Source: Iris pallida | Taxonomy: Eukaryota > Streptophyta > Magnoliopsida > Asparagales > Iridaceae | Length of the DNA: 64,000 bases | NCBI GenBank assembly: GCA_029216955.1 | Contig: JANAVB010007000.1 | Coordinates: forward strand, 1,890,200-1,954,199 | Direction of reading: 5' to 3' | In this document: positions 10,840-21,674 of the stretch, piece after piece | Layout: each line of letters opens with the position of its first letter | Numbering within the stretch: the stretch's first letter is position 1 | The notes under the pieces: generated by a model | What the model was told of the DNA's origin: nothing | Seen by the model: the letters and a program-made list of their open reading frames with translations, nothing else | The model's database searches: none | Position numbers and translations under genes: made by a program

Positions 10840-11186
10840 ATGGAGACATCACCGATCGACGCATCCACCTCCCTCCTCTTCGCGAAATGGAGATCGAACT
10901 TCTCCTGCCGCTTCCAGCACTTCCTCGACCGGTCGACCCCCCACCCCGTGGGGAGGTGGCTGGAGACCCTCGCGATCGCGTCCCTCTACGCGCTCAGGGT
11001 CTACTTGATCCATGGGTTCTACGTCGTCTCCTACGGATTGGGGATCTACTTGCTCAACCTCTTGATCGGCTTCCTCTCGCCGGTCGTGGATCCAGGGTTT
11101 GAGGGACTGGACGGGGCCTCGCTACCGACGAGGGGGTCCGACGAGTTCAAGCCCTTCATGCGCCGCCTTCCCGAGTTCAAGTTTTG
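10840..11186 (+). pseudogene. RER1: RER1-like exon 1 (ER retrieval receptor), captured fragment
   Basis: The frame starts [10 protein letters not shown] after a run of A and gives 115-116 residues matching the N-terminal half of RER1. Visible are the conserved [16 protein letters not shown] segment, the first hydrophobic pair ([19 protein letters not shown] and [11 protein letters not shown]), and the invariant [23 protein letters not shown]1 is a four-helix Golgi membrane protein that returns ER membrane proteins to the ER. The exon ends at a GT splice donor (ttttg/gtaatt). The C-terminal half, including the third and fourth helices, is absent from the window. The exon has no stop or frameshift, so the capture is recent or the exon tolerated. 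It cannot make a full protein. Its GC content is high compared with the surroundings. Confidence 0.9.
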
Positions 11187-12433
11187 GTAATTACTTACTA
11201 CCCTCTTTTTTTGAGCTATATCGGTTGAAATCTGAAGATTTCTAGCAGAGAAGCCCTGGTATTGGGTGCCATGTCTGTGCCTTGTAAATGCGCTAGGACA
11301 CTATGTGTAGTGTCGGTATCAGATTTGGACACCAGTAGTGTCAGTGTCATGGCGATAAAGAGGAAGGATATTGGTTTTGGTACTGCAGGTATAGGTATTG
11401 GTATTGGTTAAGCTGCATGGAGAGAGGTTCTGTGGGTTAGCCATTGAAGTCGGTATTCAAATTGGAGGTGAAGAAGATGTTATGATCCATTGGTGAAGAA
11501 GATGTTCTCATAAACTTACCACCCCCCCTCTGTTGTTCATCTTCTGATGTTCAAAATTTTGGAGGTGAAGAAGATGTTATGATCCATTGGTTGCATCTTC
11601 TGTTGTTCATGGCCGATCCATCGACCATAAGAAGATGTAACATACACTTACCACCCCCCCCTCTGCTGCAAAATTTTCATTTTCTTTCCTATATATATCA
11701 GCAATCCATGAGCTTGTGACTTTGGGAAAATTCTGAGATAGATATGCTGCAAAACTCGGTTAAGCATTGTATGCTGCAAAACTCAATTAAGCATTGTAGG
11801 TATATCGAGCCAACAATCTTGATAGATCCTCCATTAAATTGAATGAGTGTATAGCTCCCCTTAGGCGATGATGACAACTAAACAAAGAAAGTGTAGTTTC
11901 CCCTTTATCCCTTCTTGATTCTTTTAAGGTTGGTGGCAAGTAAAACTGTTTTAGTAGAAAGTGATGAGTTCCCATTCATTTGCAAATTGCTGTGGAGCTG
12001 GTGCCATTAATCTTGCACTTTTTGCTAACTGTAGAGAAAATTAACTTTGTACTATATGATGTCTGAATTCATACTTTAGACTACCATTTTTTTTCTTGTA
12101 TTCTCATTTATCCTTCAATTTCTTCTTTGTTTCTCTTTCTCGGCCAATGGCGAGGCACACAGTGCAGCCATTACTTGTCAGGGGAATTAGAATTAAGGAG
12201 AGGAGAGGAGAGGAGAGGAAAAAAAGGAAAAGAAAAAAGGAAAAGAAAAAAGGAAAAGAAGAAGAACAAGAATTTTTTTTGGCAATGATGATTTGGCTGC
12301 TCCTTCAGATGGCGAGGCAGCTCCATTGTAGCCATTTGTTGGAAGAAGGGATAATGAGAGTGGGGGTCCACCTCCAATTGTGAGTGAGTAATCATGGACT
12401 GAAGCTGAATCTGAGCCTCTTCTCGCTAATTTA
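11187..12433 (+). other. Captured intron-like sequence with short repeats and an exon-like relic
   Basis: After the RER1 splice donor there is no second RER1 exon. At 11464-11660 a unit of about 95 bp (ggaggtgaagaagatgttat ... ccaccccccctctg) recurs two to three times. A GA-rich tract lies at 12193-12266. From about 12280 to 12428 one frame reads like a degraded exon (NDDLAAPSDGEAAPL, then SGGPPPIVSE and SWTEAESEPLLAN, with stops between). Because exons of a PHD protein follow on the far side of the Tat insertion (30329 on), this may be an earlier exon of that gene, but I do not recognise it. Confidence 0.4.
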
Positions 12434-12440
12434 TGTACCT

Positions 12441-12568
12441 CTTGGCGATGCGGTAAGCACCGTTTAAGTATACCGTCTCTATGATGAAAGGTCCTTCCCA
12501 CTTGGGTTTGAACTTTCCTGGTGTCTTGTGAGTTAACATCATCGGCCTCCTGACTGCCAGAACCAGAT
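12441..12568 (-). repeat. Inverted duplicate of the Tat integrase C-terminus
   Basis: The reverse complement encodes RRPMMLTHKTPGKF.PKWEGP, nearly the same as the integrase tail at about 16147-16275. It ends abruptly on both sides, at the element border and at the protease remnant. With the copy at 16147 it forms a widely spaced inverted repeat. It replaces the expected 5' LTR and gag, which points to a rearrangement during or after insertion. Confidence 0.85.
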
Positions 12569-13836
12569 ACCGGCAGAATACAAGTCTATCGGTACACGGA
12601 TACGGCAAAGCACATCATCCAAAAGATGGGCTACGACCTGAAAAGCAACAAAGGCCTAAACTACGGCAAGGGTCGACGTCTCCCTCTCCGGCTTCCAACA
12701 CCTAAAGGAAAGCCGCAGGACTACTACAATCGGACTCGACGGGGGGTAGGCTATGTCACGCCGCCATCAACTCCAGAGAGTTCAGACGCAGAAGACGTAG
12801 AACATTCCCACTCGTCCGAAGCATCGACTTGGGATTCCGATACCAGTATCGGATCAGTCTTCAGGAAAGTGCTGTCAGCTAACATAACATCAGCACAACC
12901 ACAAAAAGATGAAGGCAAAGACCAAACGCCGGAATCCTTCGAAGAAGAACCCTGGGCTCAACGCCTAGGGGAATAATGGGAGTCTCGTTTTGAATTACGT
13001 GAACCTCCCACCGAAGACGAAGTCGAACAAATCAACCTTGGTGACGGATCTTCTTCCAAACCCATCTTCATCAGCAAAAGCCTAGAAGGAGAAGACCGAG
13101 AATCTTTAATCCAGCTGGCTAAAGAGTATATCGACGTCTTCGTCTGGAGCTACGAAGACATGCCGGGACTCGATCCACAGATTGCAATGTATAGGTTGAA
13201 CATCTTACCGGATGCCAAGCCTATCAAACAACAACATCGACGCTTCCGTCCAGACATCATGAATGCTATCGATCAGGAGGTGGACAAACTCTTGACCAGC
13301 GGCTTCATCCGTGAGGAACAACACCCAGATTGGGTAGCCAACGTAGTCCCCGTTACCAAAAAGAAAGGGAAGATACGAGTTTGTATCCACTTCAGGGATC
13401 TCAACTCTGCTTGCCCGAAGGACGAATTCCCGCTTCCAATCACCGATGTGATGATCGACAACACATGTGGCTTTGAACGCATGTCTTTCATGGACGGTTA
13501 TTCAGGCTACAATCAAATCAAGATGTTCCCCGATGGCGCAAGACACACGTCATTCAGGACTCCGAAAGGTGTTTTCTGCTACACAGTGGTGCCCTTCGGC
13601 TTGAAGAACGCCGGTGCGACATACCAACGAGCTATGAGCACCATCTTCCGTCAACATCTTCGTAAGACAGTCGAATGCTATGTTGACGACATCGCAGTCA
13701 AGAGCCGCCTCAAAGGAGATCACCTACAGGACCTGAAGACAGTCTTCGATCTCATGCGGGCACATCACCTCAAGATGAACCCCGCTAAATCCTTCCTGGG
13801 GATGCTAGCGGAAAATTCTTGGGCTTTGTCATCACG
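12569..13836 (+). pseudogene. Tat pol, part 1: protease end and reverse transcriptase
   Basis: The first residues (KHIIQKMGYDLKSNKGLNYG) are the protease-RT linker with a G-patch-like GKGRR motif. A TAA interrupts at about 12974. The reverse transcriptase follows: IREEQHPDWVANVV, RVCIHFRDLN (functional relatives have Asp in place of His), MSFMDGYSGYNQI with the first catalytic Asp, PFGLKNAGATYQR, and the active-site YVDD (YVDDIAVKS). A frameshift near 13800 separates it from the RT connection. The enzyme copies element RNA into DNA in virus-like particles. The stop, frameshift and changed residue make it inactive. Confidence 0.9.
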
Positions 13837-15039
13837 GCAAAAGGCATTCATGTTGATCCCGAAAAGACCAAAACCATCCTCAACATGGACCCTCCGAAGA
13901 ATCTTCGAGAACTTCAGGGCTTACAGGGACGTCTGGCATACATCCGGAGGTTCATAGCAAACCTTTCCGGTAAATGTCAACCCTTTACTCAGCTCATGAA
14001 GAAGGGAGTCTCTTACGTATGGACAGAGGAGTGCCAAAAGGCTTTCGACGACATCAAGGCTTACCTGACAAGCCCGCCAGTCCTGGTAGCACCTATCGCC
14101 GGCAAACCATTTCTCCTCTACGTCCGTGCCATGGATCATTCCCTTGGCGCTCTGCTAGCTCAAAACAGCGATGCAGGCTACGAGCAAGCGATCTACTACC
14201 TCAGTCGAACACTCATCGGGGCCGAACACCGGTACAACCCCGTTGAAAAGGAGTGCTTGGCTTTGGTGTTTGCCATCCAGAAGACTCGTCATTATGTCTC
14301 GGTCCAGACAATACATGTCATCTCCCGAGTCAATCTATGCAGAGTTCTCATGACGAATCCAGGATCATTGAACTCCCGGCTAGCTACGTGGGCGATCCTG
14401 CTAACACCATACAACATGGTGTTTGTGCCACAAAAAGCCGTTAAGGGTCAGGCCCTGGCCGACTTTTTAGCTGTGCACCCCATCCCAGAGTCCTCAAGAC
14501 TCTACGAAGACATCCCGGATGAGGTTCAGGAATCAAACATCACCGAAGAAAGCTCCGTTTGGCGGATGTTTTTCGATGGCGCTTCAAGAACAGGCCCCAA
14601 AGGCCAAATCATCGCAGGAGTGGGGGTAGTCTTAGTCTCCCCCGATCAGCTGGTCATCCAGCGTGCTTACTCCCTCTCGAAGCCGTGCTCCAACAATGTA
14701 GCCGAGTACAATGCGCTCATTATGGGACTCCAGCTAGCACAACAGCTGGGGGTGGATCATCTGGAAGCCTACGGCGACTCCAAACTCGTCGTAAACCAGA
14801 TCAGATGGCAATACGAAGTTCGCCATGAAGATCTGATCCCTTACCATGAAGTTGCATTAAACATCATTTCAACCTTCACCGGTTTCTTCATCAAACACGT
14901 ACCTCGTCTACGAAACCTAGAGGCTGATGCTCTGGCTGGCCTCGCGGCCTCATTAGCAGCACCCCTTGGGACTCAACACTACGTCACGGTAGTTGGCCGA
15001 GACTTGGTTTGTCCTAAAGCAACATATGCTTACGAGTGA
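13819..15039 (+). pseudogene. Tat pol, part 2: RT connection and two RNase H domains
   Basis: The frame reopens at the RT thumb (GFVITAKGIHVDPEKTK) and passes the ordinary RNase H (FLLYVRAMDHSLGALL ... NPVEKECLALVFAI). A linker then leads to a second RNase H of archaeal type with all its acidic residues visible: MFFDGAS, NNVAEYNAL, YGDSKLV and LEADALAGLA. RNase H removes the RNA strand of RNA-DNA hybrids. Having both domains defines the Tat lineage. This 406-codon segment is open from the frameshift to a stop at 15037-15039, just before integrase. Confidence 0.9.
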
Positions 15040-15074
15040 CCCACGCCATGCCGACAAATACTGATGTTAATGTC

Positions 15075-16336
15075 TGAGATTGGAGGTTCCCGTTCATCGA
15101 CTTCGCCGTCTACGGAATTCTCCCAGAAGACCCGAAGGAAGTCGTCTCAGTCAGGAGACGTTCCCTTCGATTCTATTATGATACAGCCACTAAAATGCTG
15201 TACCGACGCTCCTATGATGGGCTTCTCCTTCGATGCCTGTCCAACGAAGAAGCGGCCGAAGCTCTTCAAGAAGCTCATGATGGAACCTGCGGGGCCCATC
15301 AACCTGGACCTAAGTTGCAGGATCGACTGCGACGCATGGGCTACTACTGGCCAACCATGGCCGCTGATGCTGTCGACTATGCTAAGAAGTGCCATGCGTG
15401 CCAGCTTCACGCAGACTTTATTCATACGCCGTCAGAACCACTGCATCCTACAGTCGCCTCCTGGCCCTTTGAAGCCTGGGGCATGGACATTGTAGGACCG
15501 ATCACCCCTCCTTCATCGAGGGGGCACCGCTTCATCCTGGCCATTACCGATTACTTCTCCAAGTGGGCAGAAGCAGTCCCATTAGCGGAAGTAAAGAGCT
15601 CCAGGGTGGTCAGCTTTATCAAACACCATGTCATTTACCGTTTTGGAGTACCCCGATGGATCATCCATGACAATGGTCCTCAGTTTATCAGCTACATTTT
15701 CAGCAGGTTCTGTGACAAGAATCGCATTCAAAATATGGCATCAACCGCCTACAATCCGGCTGCAAACGGTTTAGCAGAGGCGTTCAACAAAACTATCGTT
15801 AGGCTGCTCAAAAAGGTCGTGTCATCCAACAAACGCGACTAGGACGAAAAGCTTGGCGAATGCCTTTGGGCCTACCGCACAACGGTACGGACCCCAACAG
15901 GCAACACACCATTCTCCCTGGTCTACGGGAGTGAAGCGGTACTGCCTCTCGAGATCCAGATACCCTCACTCCGCGTAGCAATCACAAACAAACTCACAGA
16001 AGAGGACAATCAACGTCGTCGTCTGCGAAAACTGGAGGCACTCGACGAGAAGCGTCTCCTAGCTCAACAACGCATCGAACTCTACCAAGCCCGTATATCA
16101 CAGGCTTTCAACAAGAAGGTCAAGCAGAGGACTTTCCAAGTTGGCGATCTGGTTCTGCCAGTCAGGAGGCCGATGGTGTTAACTCACAAGACACCAGGAA
16201 AGTTCGAACCCAAGTGGGAAGGACCTTTCATCATAGAGACGGTATACTCAAACGGTGCTTACCGCCTCGCCAAACCCAATGGGGACTTGTTCATGATGCC
16301 CATCAACGGCAAGTTCCTAAAGAAGTACTACTCTTG
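15075..16336 (+). pseudogene. Tat pol, part 3: integrase
   Basis: The N-terminal zinc region is visible (AHDGTCGAH ... CHACQ). The catalytic core has Asp in GMDIVGP, Asp in IHDNGPQF and Glu in LAEAFNKT. The C-terminal part (KVKQRTFQVGDLVL ... HKTPGKF.PKWEGPF ... LFMMPINGKFLKKYYS) has no chromodomain, as expected for Tat. A TAG at 15841 replaces a Trp codon (TGG) between the core and the C-terminal part. Integrase joins element cDNA to chromosomal DNA. The frame stops at 16334-16336, and the repeat-rich 3' untranslated region begins. Confidence 0.9.
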
Positions 16337-16439
16337 ACATTCCACCAGGGGATCGGTGGATCCAATCATCAGGATTCACAGACAATTCCCTTCCAATAAA
16401 ACCATACGCTTCCGGAACCCAGCTGTTCCGTTGCATCCT

Positions 16440-17070
16440 CCAGTAGAAAGACAACCACATCCACATCACCTCTGAGTTGTCCCTCTACACCCTACAAAGC
16501 GGAATCTTACACTTCGTATGCCTACGCCATCCTTCATGTTTACCACATCCACATCACCTCTGAGTAAACATCCCGTACAGACAACCCTCGCGTTGTCGTA
16601 CATTGATCGCAGAACTTCCACGTCCACATCACCTCTGAGTAGTTCAGCGTATCCCCCAGGATCATTCCTACCACGTCCATAACACCTCTGAGTAGGAAGA
16701 TTCTATCATTTGAACCCCATATTTGCCACGTCCACATTACCTCTGAGCAAACATGTTGGTTCCTTCAAACTTATTATCTGTACCTAAAAACCAAGGTGCG
16801 CAAAAGATAATAGGTTCACACAAATCATCAAGTTCATGATAACAAAAATGAACACATCACAAAAATTGTGTACTTCTTTATTTTTGAAAAGAAAGAGTAA
16901 AGGACTACACTATCCCCAGCAAGAGTTGCAAAAAAACAAAACAAAAAGAAGAGGCTACAATCCCTAAACATCCCCCAGCGGAACTTCCATGTCCATATTA
17001 CCTGTGAGTAGTTCCGCGTATCATCTCCCTCCAGACTCATTCCTACCACGTTCATATCACCTCTGAGTAG
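16440..17070 (+). repeat. Tat 3' untranslated region with recurring CCACGTCCATATCACCTCTG motif
   Basis: A core close to ccacgtccatatcacctctg, usually followed by agtag or agtaa, appears near 16455, 16543, 16619, 16672, 16727, 16988 and 17045. It reappears beyond LARD-1 near 27603 and 27735. The sequence between copies also repeats in part (attcctaccacg, gcgtatc). Tat/Ogre elements are known to carry tandem repeats between pol and the 3' LTR. I see no gene here. Confidence 0.85.
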
Positions 17071-20000
17071 TGTAACGCCCCAGTTCCAGAATACGGGGAC
17101 GTACACGGCCAGCTACACCGTATAAGGTACGAATATGCTATACGGTGATGACGGCTGTCCAGTCTGGTTGGGTATCCTAGCATGCAATCAATCTATGGCC
17201 TAAATCCGATCTCATATCCACAGGTAAATCACAATGAAAGAATATAAAGAGAGGTAATCATATGAAAATATGAAATACTCATATGAAAATCTGGAATCTA
17301 CAGTACAGGATAATAATGTAGACAAGTATACCTTCCCATAGTTCCTAGCATGGTCTGGAACTGAAGCACACCCTCCAAGTCAAGTCTGGAAGATCCACCG
17401 GGTCGGTCTCAAGCAATCTGGGAACAATCCAGGGTTGGTCAGGCCAACCGCAGCAAGTACCAGAAAGGAAGGCTCAAGGACGGGCGAAGAAAACCAGCAG
17501 GATAAAATATGACAAGAGTAGTATCTAAAAATAGTAAATAAAGGTAAAGGATCGTGCGGTACCAACGCACGATAACAATCCACAAGTATAGTGAAGCTAA
17601 CACAATCACAATCTCCCTAGCATCCACTAACACCTGCATTGCCAGCCGGAAATCAATATCAGCTGGCTAGCAGGCAACAAGCCAATCAACACAGAAGGAC
17701 AAGCGGCCACACAATGCCTACGGCTTGCTATTATTAACTAACTAGGGTTATCACAGGCCTAATTACTAACAAGATGCAGTTGAGGTATTCCTATAGCCAC
17801 AAGCCCTACAGACTATCCAGGTTATCCAGGACGAATGTATAATATATAGTGGGTACATCGCCCGGGAGATAAATGTACCCTAATAGCTAGCTGGAGGGGT
17901 GCAACATATGACAGTGTGCTGGAAATGTGCCCTACTCGACGGCAGGCTACAAATCCCATGAGTGCCCAGATAACGGGATTGCCTGTAGCCGGAATACCTC
18001 GATCTATATGAGCTACTTGATCAATCTAGTTATTAACCTAGTCAGATTCATTATGAATTCCTGACCGTAGTAACCAGGAATCCATGTCCTAGACATGATG
18101 CAAGACGAGACAGGTAGATTTGTACAAGCACAATCAGGAAAATCAACCACGGTGGCAAGACAATGTCATACCTAGCAAGTCAGGACTGGCTGTCGCAACA
18201 GCGGTCAAGAGTAAACATGTCACGTCAAGAATACTAGTCAGGAGTGCGCCTCGACGGGCCACTATCAGGAATCAAGATATACATGTCAGGTTTACTCGTC
18301 ATGTCTAGAGTGCTAGTCAGGAGTGCGCCTCGACGGGCCACTATCAAGAATCAAGACAGGTCCAGGTCATCGTATAATACCAGGAACAAGGTCAGCCCTA
18401 TCAGTCACAAGAAGTCACATGCCCAAATCGTGACATGGATATCAAGTCGGTTATAAGATCAAAATCTCCCCTATAATAGTCTCTCAAGTACACATGGGAA
18501 CCTACAGCTCAAATCATCAAGTCGATCCATCCACCTTATCAAACTATCAGGAGTCTCCTATCTACAATGGAAATCAATATCATGTCAGGAAGGTCAATAA
18601 CCAAATACCAAGCTAATCACTATAAGCAACGCTAGGCCCTCTGGCTCACAAGAATCCTCCAAGTCAATGATCACCAGCCACTAGAAAACGAGCCCCTCAA
18701 CTACCAAGACATAGCAATCAAACCAGGTTCCCCAACTACCGGAATACACAAGGGTACCAGGTTTTGGGCGTTTGGGAAGTCGAGTAAAAATCATATAATA
18801 ATACCCTCGATATTCTCCTCGTTCCACGAAATATTCGAAATCACCAAAATCCAAGAATCCACATAGATCCACCCAGTCAATATCCCAAGATCGTACTCTC
18901 CATAATACTCAATCCTCAGTCATATCCACAAGTCACATCTCCCAATACATAGGACAACTGTCAGCTCTATCTGACTAGACTAGGATAGCTCCTAGAATGA
19001 ATGGTCAGGGTACAAGCATATATTAATTAAATACCGTCAGAAAAGTGGCAAGGATTACGTGTACCACTCTGGAGCAGATCCACAACCCTTAAACCAAACA
19101 AGGACCAGGGTTGCAGACCGTCTCCCAAGTAGAACCGCGCTCCTTACGCTATCCGACGGACAAGACAGGTCAGGAGCTAGGCGACTAATCTAGTATGGAG
19201 TCTACCTAGCAGGCAATGGGATCAGGTATACTATACCAAGACATGTACGAGCCCAGTCCAGCAAACTAAAGGAATGGTTCTGACCAATCCTTCGAATCAA
19301 ATTCCCGATTGGGAATTCTGGAAAAATCCGGCAGAGTCTCCTCTGTATTCTGAACGGGAGCTCCCAGCAAATTGGGGCTAAAACCACCCTGCGCAACCCG
19401 CCGCAGAATCACAGAGTCGCAGGCTCGCAGGCTGAGAACACTAAGTCTCAGCTACCAGTAGCACTACGATGCGTACTGGAAACAAATCGATAGCCGAGAA
19501 CACTAAGCCCCGGCCTCCAGCAGCACTACAATGCGTACTGGGAAATCAATCGAACCCGAGACCACTAAGTCCCGGCTTCCAGCAGCGCTACAATGCGTAC
19601 TGGGCGCCAAGCCAACATGCATAATAATAGAATAACCGCCTCGTAGGGTGCATCACAGCACATGTTCGTAATTCTAACCCAAGCGCAATCACAGCCACAA
19701 GTAAAGTTAGCCAAAGCCGTTACCCGACCGCGAGTCGGACACGGGACACATAGGGACAATCCGTACAAGTGAGTCGTGCTCGTGTCCTCGGAGGTGTGGA
19801 TGACCCATCCGAGTTGTCCGATACGGTCTATCCCGGTATCGGACCAAGCTATCCTAAGTTATCATCATGGCAGATCTACTACTAGGCTACACTAATCATG
19901 GTAATAAAATTTACAAGTACAATTTAATTAAATGCAATAAAATTCCAGTAGAGAGAGGGCAAGAGCCATCGATGAGCAAGGGATACTTGCCTAGAGGGCT

Positions 20001-21674
20001 CGGCTAGGTAAGCAAGTCTTCGACAGTCGCGATCCAAGCTAGCACGTCAATCGAGATCCTCAGAACATACAATAAACAATCATTAGCACCAAACAATAAA
20101 ATAATAGGAGAAATCACAGGGGATGGCAGGAGGCTATACCGTGTGGGTCCCGCAAGCAGTGCAGGGATCTGGCACGGAAACGGAGGTACGCGGATCGATA
20201 CGAACACGTAAACCGAGACGTGTACGTATATCGAGACGCGCACGAGAATCGAGATGGCACGAATATCGAGATGAACGGGAAATACGTGCACATAAACCGA
20301 GACGTACACGTAGATCGAGAAAATTACGGATATCAGAATGGTCCACGAATCACACGTCACGCAAATCGAGACGTGGACGCAAATCGAGATGACACAATGA
20401 CCAACGCGACACGCAAATCGGAGCGAGCACGCAAACCGAGGTGGGCACAAAGGCCGGGCACGAAAACCGAGACAACGCTCAAATCAAGATGGCACGGTGC
20501 CCGAGGCAGCGCGGGGCTCGAGGCGTCCCGCTGCCCAAGGCAACACGTAGACCAAGGTACACGCAAAACGAGGCGATACGTACACCGAGGTGCACACAAC
20601 CCGAAAATACGAGGAACGAGGAAGCGCACCAACAGAGGGTGCGCTGCCCGAGGTGACACGCTGCACAAGGCAGCGCACTGCTCAAGGCAGCACGCTGCCC
20701 GAGGCATGCCGATCGAGGGGCTCACTCCCCGAGGAGCTCACAGCCCAAGGAAGGGGGAGAGAGAGAGAATGGAGGAGCTCGGCCAGGTCGGGTCAGACCA
20801 CCGGCGGAGGGAGGACAGAGGGATAGGGGAGAAGGAGCTCACCGAGGGGGTGCTCGGCCAGGTCGGGGCTGGTCGTCGCCGACGGAGACGAAAGACGACA
20901 GCAGCGGCAGCAGTGGCTGCGGCGGAGGAGAGGGAGGAGGAGAAGGAGACGGCGCCGCTGGAGGCGGCTCCCGGCGGCGATCCGTGCCACGGCGAGAGGA
21001 GAAAGGAGAAGGGGGCGGAGGCCATGGGGCTGGAGGCGGTGGTCGCGACTGGAGGCGGGGTGACCATGGCGGAAGTGGAGGCGGCGCACGTGGGTGAGGG
21101 CGGCGGAGGAGGCCGGCCGTGGAGGAGACGGCGATGGCGACGATGATGGTGGTGGTAGTCGTCGTGGAAGTGATGGTGGTGGTGGCTGAAGATGACGATG
21201 AGGGTGGCGGTGGTGGTGACTGAAATGGAGGTGGCCGGAGGCCATGGCGGTGGTGGCTAAAGTGGTGGCGGCGGCTGAAGAGGTTTTGGGGGGGCTGCTC
21301 TCCATGCTGAGAGGGAGAGAGAGATGAGAGAGGGAGAGAGAGAGGGAGTAGTGAGGGGGAGAGGGAGCTCGGGAAGGGGAGAGTGAGGGTTGGCTTCTCC
21401 AGCAAGGGAGAAAAGAGAGAAGAGAGAGAAAAGAGAGTATGGGTTGGGGGGTTAGGTTAGAGAGGGGGGGAGGGGGGGGGGTAGGTTAGATATTTGTGAA
21501 AAGGGGTAGACATAGAATCAATAAATTAATTAATAACAAATAATTAATGAGGGCAAAATCACCTCCAATAAAATAATAAAAATTTCAAATATACCCCAAA
21601 AATTAAAATCCTCCAAATTATGAAATACTGTCGAAATACAGTCATATACCTATTTCCAAAATAGGGATCTGACA
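17071..21674 (-). mobile_element. LARD-1 left LTR (3' LTR)
   Basis: 4604 bp, TG...CA. On the minus strand it begins TGTCAGATCC and ends GGGGCGTTACA. A GC-rich stretch (about 20180-21450) holds two degenerate minisatellites. It matches the right LTR throughout apart from small changes, for example about 10 bp missing in the right copy near 24322. Long reading frames here and at 26127-27002 are antisense and repeat-derived. Confidence 0.92.
20180..20740. repeat. Degenerate minisatellites in the LARD-1 left LTR
   Basis: At 20180-20510 a phrase of about 18 bp (aaatcgagacgtgcacg and variants) recurs many times with drift. At 20500-20740 a second phrase (gctgcccgaggcaacacg and variants) takes over. 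The same two arrays occur in the right LTR at about 26085-26640. Their open frames on both strands come from the repeat unit and not from selection. Confidence 0.8.

Noticed and set aside
10840..11186. A functional RER1 gene
   Set aside because: Only the first exon is present; the C-terminal half is absent and the fragment is inside a transposon.
12096..12383. Lys/Glu-rich frame
   Set aside because: It comes from a GA-rich simple-sequence tract in captured noncoding DNA.
20220..21146. 308-codon frame (and its partner at 26127-27002)
   Set aside because: Arg-rich translation of minisatellites and a GGC-rich leader, antisense to the element. The partner differs in length and frame end, so selection on a protein is unlikely.
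20839..21405. Pro/Ser-rich minus-strand frame as an LTR leader protein
   Set aside because: Low complexity and GC bias explain it; the right LTR copy has a different frame end.
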